DNA of 64,000 nt from Blattamonas nauphoetae (taxonomy: Eukaryota > Preaxostyla > Oxymonadida). The notes under the pieces are model-generated. The model made no database searches and was not told the origin of the DNA. It saw nothing but the letters and a program-made list of their open reading frames with translations. The position numbers were made by a program, and so were the translations under genes. The DNA is taken from positions 62,001 to 126,000 of the forward strand of contig JARBJD010000059.1 in assembly GCA_033064195.1 (NCBI GenBank). Direction: 5' to 3'. Positions 43,714 through 55,700 of the stretch are shown here, piece after piece. Within the stretch, counting starts at the first letter, position 1, and every line of letters begins with the position of its first letter.

Positions 43714-46700
43714 ATGTCTTTGGACGAGCTTCCCCTCCCTATACTGGGGAAAATCCTCTCGAGATGTGGCTTACAATCTCGATTATCTCTTATGCTTGTC
43801 TGCAAATCATTCTACTCCGCCCTTAAACTTCACACGGACTCCCTCGACTTCTCAGGCACACGGCTCACACCTGAAAAGACTGCATATCTCATCCTCGCTT
43901 CTCCGAACCTGACAAGATTGGATTTATCTCATAACATCCAACTTTCCCAGCAAGATCTCTCTAACATCTCTGGGAGACACGCTAATCTTCGAGAGCTCTC
44001 TCTTGTCGGTCTATCTGAGGTAAATGATGGTATTGTAGCAGAATTTGCCCTTAAAAGTAAGTTACTTGAGAAACTTGACCTTACACTCACATCAATCACT
44101 GAAGGACTCACAATTTTTCTAGGACGACTTCAGTATCTAAACCACTTATCACTGAGACAAACTTCGACATCATCACTCTCATTTGCCCAATTTGGAAAAT
44201 CATATTTCACTAACCTCACCACTCTTGATCTAGGTCTGGTAAATGGGGATCTTGATGATGAGGGAATCATCGCTCTCTCTGCCTCCTGCCACAAACTAGA
44301 AAATCTCTCTCTTTATGGAGCTTCCAATATTACTGATGACTCATTTATCAAATTAGCTCGAGTGAATCCTTTTCTCAGCGTCTTATCGTTGAGAGGATGC
44401 ACAGGAATAAGAGATCTCACAATCTTGTCAATTACAATGCATTGCCAAAATATGACGAAACTCAATATCATTGGATGCTCTTCTCTGACTGATCAAGCAC
44501 TCTATCTTATTGGAGGAGCTAAGGAACTACTCAGCGAGGACATTCATTATGCATTCCTTAGTGAATGTGCTCTGAAGGAGTCGGCTCGATTTACTCGGAC
44601 CCATTCTGTTCAATCGCCAGATAGCATCTCGTCTGATTTCATTCCAACCGGACTCAGCGGAATTATTCCGACAACCATCACAACTCGGAATAATCTCGAA
44701 AATCCTGTCCCACCACCTTCTCAATCGACAACTGTGCGTTCTCCATCGTCCTCATCAGCAATGGAAAAGTCTTTCGGGCTTGTTCGTCTCACACAGCTGA
44801 AACTTGGCTGGTGCACCCAGTTTACTTCAAATGCCATCGCGTCTGTTTCCCGAGGATGCCCATCTCTAAATAAACTCGACCTGCGATGCCTGAACGTTGA
44901 TTCAGATATGCCATGGGCTCTTGTTGGAATCAACAAATCACGAAAAGAGAAAGTTTCTCTCGAACCATCACCTCTCCAACCATCTGCCCTCTCCCCCTCT
45001 TCAACCTTCACATCATCCACACCCCTCTCCGCCTCTGCCACCTTCACATCACCCGCCCCCCTCTCCACCTCTCCTAACCAAATTCAAAATTCTTCTCCCA
45101 TCACGACATTCACACCGTATGCTTCTGGGCTCAACCCAACAGCAAACTATTCGATGGTGGGGTTGATGCAGTCGCTCTCCTTCGCTGCCCAAAATACGAT
45201 TCTTGTCTCGCTCAACCTTTCCTACTGCACTGACTCTGTCAACGACACAATCCTGACCTCACTCGCGAAGTGTCTTCCATCTCTCCAAGTCCTGTCTCTG
45301 AAGGGATGCCAACAAATCACAGACAAAGGTGTAACACTTCTCTCAGCTCACTGCCACATGCTCACATCACTATCTTTGGAAGACTGTATTGAAGTCGGAG
45401 ACGATTCATTGGTTGCTCTCTCTCGCAACTGCTTCTCGCTGAGAGAGCTCGGGATGTTTGGATGTGACAAGAGGAACAAATCGAGGACGTTGCACATCAC
45501 AGCTGGGGAAGGAAACGTGTCTCTGACACGGTTCTTCCTCAAGAGCCACTTTGCCGTTGATTCTTTCAGCACAGACCAGGACGAACTCACCCCTCTGATG
45601 ACCACCTGCTCGTCTGGTTTCAGTAACGTGGTCTCCCTCCTCATCGAAGAAGGACACGCTGATGTGAACTGCATCTGTCCGACAGGTTGGACACCTCTCA
45701 AGATCGCCTGCATTTCTGGACATGTTCAGATCATTCATTCACTTCTCTTTCGGTACGGTGCTCATCCCGACCTTTCTGGGCGTATTGGGAGAATGACTCC
45801 GCTTCACTGTGCGGCGATCGCTGGTTGCGCAGAAGGTGTGAAACTTCTGATCGATGCTGGGGCAGACATCAACGCATTCACAACCAAACTGATCAAAGCC
45901 ACTCTCCCTCTCCACATCCAACTCACAGCCCCCACTCCCATCAACACAGACCCAAACGGAGCATCTCTCCCAACGAGTCGCTCCTACTCCACTTCAATCC
46001 TACGCCTTCCACCATATTCCACTCCCGTCCACTGCGCTCTCCAATCCATGTCGTCCCCTTCTGTCATCATTCTCCTCAAAGCGGGAGCGAGACTCTTCCC
46101 GCCACACCTCCCTGTACCTCTCAACCCGTCCCCATCACCGAGACTCGATCAATCAACACAGTTGACACGCCAGACTCTTGTGCCTCTGAATCGGATGTCT
46201 GTTCAGTTTACTTCTTCGAGCAATCTGCGACCACCAAACATGGCCACAGGTGCGATGGCCACCACACTTCACCATCTCTCTGTGATCACGTTCCATGCAG
46301 CTGTCACTTCATCCAGCACCACCAACCTCCTTCTTCTCATCGCCCTCGGGTTCGATCTGAATGACCAGCTCCTCGAAAGCGCGAGATTCTCACTTGTCAG
46401 CCCACAACTCGATGAGAAAGCGAAGGTCGGACTCGCTCCACATTCTCTGACGCAACCAGATGTGATGAAACCGTCCATCTTCAGAAAGATCTCACGATCA
46501 TCATCGGCAAAGCAGTCAAACGAACAAGATTTTGTGGATGTGACTGCTCCTAAACGGGAGTCACCATCGCCTCAAATTGTTGATGTCGAGACGCTCGATC
46601 ATTCTCTGATCATTCAGAACTATCAGAACATCAAACTCGCCAATCACTCCGAACTTCAACAATCTCTGTTTCTCATGTTCTCGCCTGTCACCACTCCAAC

Positions 46701-49700
46701 AACCTTTCTCACAGACTCCACCGAAGTCACTCCTCCAACATCGTTCACAGAAATGTCTGTCGAACCAGACATTCAGTCGTTCATCCGAGCCGTCATTCAT
46801 CTCATCAACGAGACGACCTCCGTTCTCCACACACAGCAGATCGCTGGGGCGTCAAGTCTCATGCATCGACTGATCAATGGAGCTGACCACTCGTCTTCGC
46901 TCATTCTCCCCTTCATCGCTCTGAGGACTCCGTCGATCCAACGACAAATCGGAGCGTCAACTAGCCTCCTCTTCTCCTTCCTCCGACTTCCTCCGGAGAG
47001 CGAAGCAACCGAATTTGGACAGTGCAACGCAGAAGACGAGAAAGAGAAACAATTCGAAGAGGAGCACGGTTGGCGGATGTCTTCAAACGACTTCCCATTA
47101 TCTGACAACATCCCCCTCCCATCACCCCCTCCTGTGCAGTCCAACCATCTCCGAAAGTCGTCGTCATTCCAGCTCAAGAGATGGGGCTCGGCTCAATTGA
47201 GTCAAGGTTCGCCACAAGCCTCGGACACAACCGAGTTTGTCGGCTCTGTCTCGTCTCACTCGAGTCAGATGAGTCGGAAGTCTGATCCCAATTCGGTTCC
47301 TAATTCGCACGACTACCTCCCACTTGCATTCCATCTTTTCAGCTCATTCTTCGCTCTTCGTCTTCTCACTTCCAATGGTGATCCACACGATGTCTCTGCC
47401 TCGGTGTTTTGTTCATCTCTGATTGAGGACAGCTTGTCAGTGATTGAGCGATGGACCCAGCGATTGATGATGGAAACCGAGCGTGTTGAGAAGCTGAGGC
47501 AATCAAACCGATCAGAAGATGGTTCAACTGTTCTTGTCCCACGCCAGCTCAGCCAACTCCACATCGCTGCCATTGCTGAAGCTGCCCTGTTCTTCTTGTC
47601 TGTCTTTCAAAACGGGAAATCGTTTGAAACGACCTTCAAATGCTCTGATTGTGCCGACGACACCCCATTCGGCAATCGACCTCAACCCAAACGAGTTCAA
47701 TTTGACGACAGCGCACTCCCACAACAACTCCCGACTGGTGTGCCCACAACTGTCTCCGGTCTCATCATCCGGTTTGTCATCTGCCTTTTGAACATCGCTG
47801 TTGCTGACTACACACGAGCTGAGATTCTGGCGTCTTCCACAGCGACCGAGACAACACCAATCGGCCTCTTTCCGTCGTATCCCCTTCCAAAGTTCAACTG
47901 CGAGAATGTTTTTACTTGTTTTTCTTTTGCATCTGGACTGGAAGTGGCTCGAGACCCGAAACCATATCGGATGCTGCTCTCACTCTGTCTTCCTTTGATC
48001 TTTCACACTCTCGTGTTGTTTCAATCACATCCTGCCGCTACTAAGGTTGGTCACCCACTTTGCTTTCCATGTTCCATCGTCTCCTGCATCAGACATCAGT
48101 CATTCTCTCGAACAGCCGCAACTCACCCTCACTCACACTTCCAGAGACTCATCAAAATCCTTTCGACGTTCACCGATGGAGTGAATCAACTCAACCTCAC
48201 AAACGCTTTCATTCCACCCTCCAAGCGAGCCAATCTCTCGTCTTCGGCCCTCTCTCAGTTCGCGTCCCAACCGACATCTCAACTCAGTCATCCGCCTTCG
48301 CTCTCCATCTCAACTTTAGACTCACTGGTCTCCCCTGAGTCCATCCCTCGTCCAGCCTTCATCAGCTCGTTCGATCTTCTGTGTCCACACCTCACCTCCA
48401 TCAGTCTGAACAACTGCCATCTCACATCAATTCCATCAGCGTTGTTTGCTCCACTCACACCATCCTCTCTCTATTTTTCCAACATCATCAATCCTGTTGA
48501 TGACGACGAGCGTGTCACACCCGTTCTAGCTCCCACTTTGACGTATCTTGATCTTTCTTGCAACGAATTGGAATTCTTGCCACATGCTCTGGTACTTTTA
48601 TCAAACTTGTCTGTTTTGAACTTTTTGGGCAATGCGAGGCTGAATACGCCAACCGCGTCGTCTCTGCCTCTTGTTCTGTCTTCCCAACTGCCACACCTGT
48701 CCCTCCTTCTCCTTCCCAACACCAATTCTGAATCATTCCGTCCAATTCTGAAAAACACGCCCGTCCCTCCCCTCACACAGGCTGACCCCATCTCCCTCAT
48801 CCATCCACTCAGCACCCATCAGCGAATCACAATGAAATCGATCATTAGGGAAGAAGAGGAACGATTGACAGTTCTCCATCCGCAGGAGGACAACCGAGTC
48901 GAGCATTTCATCAATACACATCCACTTCCCAACACCACAAGTGCCACTCTTCTCCCATCCACGGCTTCTCTTCATTCTCTCCCGTTCTCTGACCCTGACA
49001 CTCCTCCACGAAAGGCCTCACTCGTCCTTCAATCTCGTCCACCTCTTCTTTCATCACCTCTTTCGTCTCAATTCAACACATCCACCTCCGACAGAAACTC
49101 CGTCTCCCTCCAATCACGGGCGATGATCATTGGAATCAACTCCATCCCTTCACTCTCTCTCCCATCCCAACAATCATCGTCGATCGTCGTCGTCCGTCCA
49201 TCTCACCCATCATCGATCAGACAACTCACGCCTTTCATCAATCAGCGATGGAGAGGCACAAACTATGTTAATCTTTCGTTTCTTTCGTCATCATTCTCTC
49301 CACCGCCTCAACACATTAATTCCCGACAATATCCCTCACTCAGCATCCAACCACGCCAACTCGTTCCTTTCTTCGCTACCTCAAGCTCCAACACCCCGTT
49401 CTGCAAGCGTCTTCCTCCCAATTATCTTCCCATGGACACCGATTTCCAGCCGATTCCATTTGCTCACGGAGGATCATCAGAAATCGCGTCTCTTGTGTCC
49501 ATAACCAAACCTGATGCCATCATCAACCCACTCACAAATGAAGGCGAGTGGAAAAGCAAATCACTCTTCACACCTCTCCCAACATTCAGCGACAGCCCCA
49601 TCAATGGCAATGCTTTAGCAGATGGTCGAAGTCTGAGTGCTCCTGACGATTTCTACCCATTTCCAACACCATCGCCTGGACTGTCTGTCGAACATGCTCC

Positions 49701-52700
49701 TCATGATGACGATCAACACGCAACGAATGTCGATAATTTGCTTGCTGTTCCTTCTGCTCATGCGTTCTCGTGTGTGTATGTTCTGTCGTGTGAATGCGAG
49801 AATGATTTGAACTACCAAATCACTGAAGAGCTCCTCCACTCTCTCTCATTAATCACATTCAACCAGTCCTTCCACATCAACAATCTTCAAGAACAGGACA
49901 GTCAAGAACCATTTGGATCCTCTCGTCCAGCCTCATTCAAACTCTCCAGTTCCCAGAGCCCATTCCAGTCGCAATCCATCCAGCCATTCGGACGAAGTCA
50001 TCCCTTCCAAAGAACTGTTCACACACTTTTCAATTTCCCGTCGAAAGGAATGTATACCTCACTCGTCCATCTCTCATCGACGAGCATGATCACCCACAAC
50101 AAACCGTTTGCTGTGACAGCCTCGTCGCTCAGGTTCTTCTTCATCTCCCAACAGTTCGCGGCGTTCCGGAAGGCAAATGAAATCTCAAACAGGTCAGATC
50201 CAAATGACCTCATCACATATCCGTATCCCTTCTTGATCACCTTTCAGATCCCTCTCATTGAAAACACAAGTGTGATGGACAACTTCACAGCAACGAGAGA
50301 GTCAGTCATCAACCTTCTTGACACTCTCCACACGTTGGCAACACAATACCGACTGAGGATTGTTGTCAAACTTGTCTGTGCTGCTACCATCTCCCAAAAC
50401 ACGTCCGGATTCAATCTCTCGCCAATCCAACAGCCTTTTCTCCCATCTCCATCAAAGACTCCTCCCCGCTCGATGACTGCGCGAGAGAACGTTCTGACAT
50501 CACTTGTGCAGATGCCAAATGGAGAAATTCCGTCTGTGATCTTTGACGACTTCAAACGAAACGCCCAACTTTATCCATCTTTCTCGTTTGTATGGGAGCC
50601 CACTGCCCCTCTTCCACAGATCACTCGTCCGTACGTCTCTCCTCCATCACCCGTTAACAGCGGAAACGGGTTGGATCTGATCCCACAGGCATCGACAACA
50701 CTCGACGAATTCACGAGACTCCTCACAACAGACCTCTCCAGTCTCTACCACAACACGTGGCAAGAAGGTGTACTCTCGTTGTTCCACCCAGAGTCTCAAT
50801 CGATCATCATCCCAACTGCATCAACATCACTCAATTCTTCGACGGCCAAGCTGTCACATCAAAATCGATCGAGCCCCAGCCCGGAGCCCAACAGAGACAA
50901 CTCCGATACGAACGGAACGACGTTTGTGTTGGATGAGGATGATGAGACAGATGCGGAAGTTGACTCGCTCTTCAACATTTATCGCCAATCTCATCTCTCA
51001 ATCGACAGTGCCGCTACGTCATTCATCGATGCGCAGAATGCCAACCAGCATGTTGTTGCCCTTCTCTCTCTCGAAACGGGGAGACAGGAAAGGAAGCAAC
51101 ACCGAGTTCTGTCAAAACGATCAACTTTGAACGATATCCTCTCCATCACCATGTCGTCCAAACTGTCCGATCTCGAAGAAGACTCAAATCCGGAAATCTC
51201 TGAAATCGACATCAGGCACCCATTTGTGATAGCAAACACAATTCAGAGCACATGCCCCATCATCACTCCAAAACAACAGAAGAAACGAAAGAGGATGTTG
51301 ACACAATTGTGGATTGATCTCTTGCTTGTCTTTCCTCAGCAGAATGCTCCTGCCCTCCATCGATTCCAGTGGATTGATGGTCTCTGCGATGACCCAGAGT
51401 TGTTCACAAATGATATTGTCTCAGATAAGCCGCTCTCTCATCGATTGTTCCTGATGAAACACCTACCAATTGAATTCATCCCACAAGGAATCCTCACCAG
51501 CGAACGTTTGGATAAAATTGTCTCACTCTCAACCAAAATCCAAGGAACAACAACCGATTTGACTGAATCAGCCGAAGCGACATCACCTCTGTCCAAACTG
51601 ATTTCAAACTACTCGTACTTGTTGGGTCTGTCTTACACAACTCTTCGGACTCTCCTTCTCACTGGCAGCTTCCCAAATTCAGATCCATTCATCGCCTGTC
51701 AACCACCCAAGATCAGCAACTCCATCCCAACGCCATCTGCTCTCCCCTTCTTCCAAGGAGTCTTCTCTGGAATCACCAATCCTGTCCATAATTCACAGGG
51801 CCTTGTCCAGATTCTTGCTGGACCTCCTCCGGCCTCAATAGCCAATATTGCTCTTCCGGAAGCCAAATTGATGAAAGAAAGAGCCATCAACGCAGCGATG
51901 AACCTTCAAGCAGCCGCTCCCAAAGGTTTACATCAGCAAAACGATGATGAATTCGACTCCGACGATACTGATGATTCAGATGCTCCAAACAATCTGAAAC
52001 GACGGCCCGCTGTCTCTTTATATTCATCGCTCGCGTCGATCCCAAACCTCGACAACTCTGTCCGTGTCAACAAAAGACGACAGCCTCCAACCGACGTCAA
52101 CACAGAAATCGACAATCTCAATCCACAAACAGTATCACTCTCATCACCGCGGCAGGACGACTCGTTCTTTGAAAAGACACTTGATTTCGATCAGCATGAC
52201 TTCCACCATCTGATTTGGACTGTGATCAGTCAAGTCGACGACCAACTCACTCCACACTTCCAGCCGTTCACATCGTCAATCTTTGCCGCGGCTGAACAAC
52301 AATCACCATCATACGGACTCGACATTCTCCTCTCGTCGCTGAGGTCTCTCACAAAGGACTTTGTCATCCCTCTCTCATCGAACTACGTCGCTCCAGAAAC
52401 GATTCCCGCTTGGATGAGGATTTGGGAAGACTCACAATTCAATAATGTGGCTGAGCACGAAGCATGGATGGATTTTGAGTCGAATTGGGTGATGAATGCG
52501 TTGGCTGAGCAGGAGGGATTATTCAAAGATGATCCAGCGGAGAGAAACCGAACTGTTGTGTCATCTCTCTCACTGTCATCATCTCTGACTTTCAAACAAT
52601 CGCCTTCCCTCTCCTTCCTTCTCCTGCGAACTCCAAACACGTTCTATTCTCGTTCTCGACTCTTTTCATTGATGGAACGATTCTCACACGATGCCACAAC

Positions 52701-55700
52701 ATCCAGACTCTTCTCCGCTGTCCTCATGCACTGGGGTATGTGGCATCATCTTCAGGGCACAGACCAGGACGCTTTTATCGTCAACACTCAGTGGACAGTT
52801 CATCTTCTCGCTGAACTTGGTGTGAATGTCAACAAATTGTTCTTCCAACAGGAAGATTTGGGATCGGTTGCATCTGAAGCTTACCAAGCTCGCAAGAACG
52901 GTCTGGTTTCTCCACATTTGCAACACAACTCGCCCTATATCCATCCCATCATGGAACTTCTCCATCATTTCTTTAACTTGTTTGCAAAGTCGTACTCTGG
53001 AACCTTACCCATGTTCAATCGAAATATTTGTGGGCCACAAAAAAAGAAGCACCTTCCGCCTCTTTCTGACAACAATTCGCCATCATTGTGGGTGACTTCA
53101 CTGTTTCAGCTTCGACCGATCTCGCATTCGTTCAACTCGCTCTGGCCACGTCAGAAATCCTCGTTCGTCCACAAATTCTCGAGGCTCTTCTCGTTTTCTG
53201 TGGATAACGCGACCACCACACAGTTTATGGCGTTGCATGCCCTTCTGTCATTCCAACTGCACGCTCTTTTCCCAATTCTGAAGAAACTGATCCAAACTCT
53301 TGCCAAGAATCGATCGGAGTGTCTTCATGATTTGGAAGAGAACAGATTATTCGAATCATTGATGGGTTCCTTCTCGCATTCGTCGGAAAACTCCAAGTCA
53401 CCTCCAATAAATGGTCACACCGTCACCCCAACCGAAGAGAAAAACAAAGTTGATTGGTCATTCATTCCTTGGGATCACATGACGTCGACGATCCATTCTT
53501 ATGATTCGCTGTCGAACACCACCATCCACTGGAACTCGCGAGGATGCATTGGCTCCATCAAAGCAGATATCGACCCCGCATTCCACACTCCTGTCCCACT
53601 CGACTCTGCATCTGACATGATTTTGTCTTCAATTGCGGAGTATATTGAACAGGAGGAACAGAGACTAACTTCGACTGTTCAGGCAAGACACTTTGTCTTC
53701 GAGAAATCTCAACCGTCGGAGAGAGTTCGATCACAGACACTGATCGACTCGGCGTTCATCAACATCGATAATCTTCCGTCGTACTCGTCAATATTGTCAT
53801 CGCTCCATCTGCCTGGACATGATCCCCTGATCGAGTCAGTCCAATCTCCAATTTCAGTCCCTATTCCACCGCCACCGATCAATCCAGACGTGTCGACGAG
53901 TGAGGAGATTGTGACGGAGTCAGAATCGGATGACGGCATTGATGCTCTTCTTGTTGGCCTGCGTCATATCTCCAAATCCAATCAGTCCAGACGAAGAGGA
54001 CATAAAGCAATGGAATCGCCTGTCGTCGCACCTGCGCCCACGCAGCAGATCAAGACACTCTCAGCGAGACAATATTCGCCACAGCTCAACAGCCCTGTAA
54101 CTATGGTCCGACAGCTTTCGTCTGTTCCTTCACAAGAACTGAAACAATCGTACTCAAAACCAAACCCACAAGCAGTTGTATCTCACTCGCTCCAATCAAT
54201 ACGGTCATTTTCATCGATCACGCAGGAGCCCAAACAGGAAGAAACGGAGGAGGAGTCAAACATGTCAATTGATGATATATCGTTCTCGATCGATCTTCTC
54301 ACCCCGACATCTCTCAAACAGCACACCAACGCGACCGATTACATCCGAATCTCAGTCGCCGGACACGATCAAAACCTCACCCGGATGATTTTCACCCTCC
54401 TCAACAATTCAATCAGTCGACTTCTGAATCAGAAAGAGCTCACGTCTGTTGGAAATGTCACACAGAAAGTCTATGTTGTATCAGAGCCCCTCACGCCAAT
54501 CACAAACTGGGACGAACATTTCTCGGTCCTAACATTGCCAAATACCACTCAATCAACTGTCCCTCAACAAACTGACGACCAGTTCTCGCCAAGCTGTCTC
54601 ATCAGAGATTATATTGACCTCGTCCAACGAACAATTCTCGAAATCTGTCAGAAGCTAACAGAGCATAATCTCCAGTCAATTGTCCACCCACTTGGGCATA
54701 GTCCTTTCGCGAAGGAAATCATTCCACTGATATTCTCGATGTCGTTGCTCGTGCCAGAGATATTCTATTCTTCTCACATCGCTCGGAATAACCCTCGCTC
54801 GCTCTCTCTTTTTGCTCCATTCTCGATTGACGTGTTGTTAACCGCAACAGAATTGATGTCCTCGTGGGATCTGATCTCTCCAATAATCTCTGCTCCAATG
54901 TTATACCGATTGCAGACCCCATCACTCCTTTATGGAGTCCCACCATCGATTGTTCTTCTCCAAAGTTTCACCAACCTCTTCTCGCCTCAACTCTTTGCCT
55001 GTGTCCCATCGTCAACCTTCTCTGCTCGAGTAGCCATTGAACCATCGTCGGAGCACACTCAAAAAGCTCACATCGACACCAAAGTCCCACACGCTCTCCC
55101 TTCAGAATTCGACCATCCACTCGCCCAATCTGGGGCGATCCATCCATCGCAGAAACCTCCCCCTTCGTTCTTCAGAACTGCTCTTGAGGAACTGTCATCT
55201 CAACCCAAAACGTATCTTCAGGAGTTCTCATCGGCGTTCATGTTTCTGCTCCTGTTCACTCACCAATCCTCTCCATCGTCGTCTTTGATGAACACCAAAC
55301 GCACAATCCTCGTCCCATGGTCGTCAGTGACTTATTCAAATCCAACCTCGATCATCAACCTCCTGCAACACATCCCGAGCAATCCGACTGTTCTCTCTCT
55401 CGCTGCTGAAGACCGTGCTCGTCCTCGGTTCACACTTGTCCCATCAATTTCCTTCGTTCTCTCACCAACACTCTGCTCTCTCACCGAAATAATCCTCATT
55501 TGCCACGTTTATTGGATTGTCAAATCAAAGAAAATCGGAGAAGCCCGCCGGATCGACATGAAGATGTTTATGGGTGAAGTTGTAAACTCCTCCAAGTCAC
55601 CACCTTCACAAGCTCCTCAGTCTTCCAACAGTGTCGGTCAGATCAAAGTGTCTTCCCCGCACGTCCCTGGCCATTCGTCGAACACTCCACTGCCTCTCTT

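Noticed and set aside
48046-48092. Possible 47-nt intron in the giant F-box gene
   Set aside because: It has GT..AG ends and a pyrimidine tract, but removing it shifts the frame while the unspliced frame stays open for 8 kb more.
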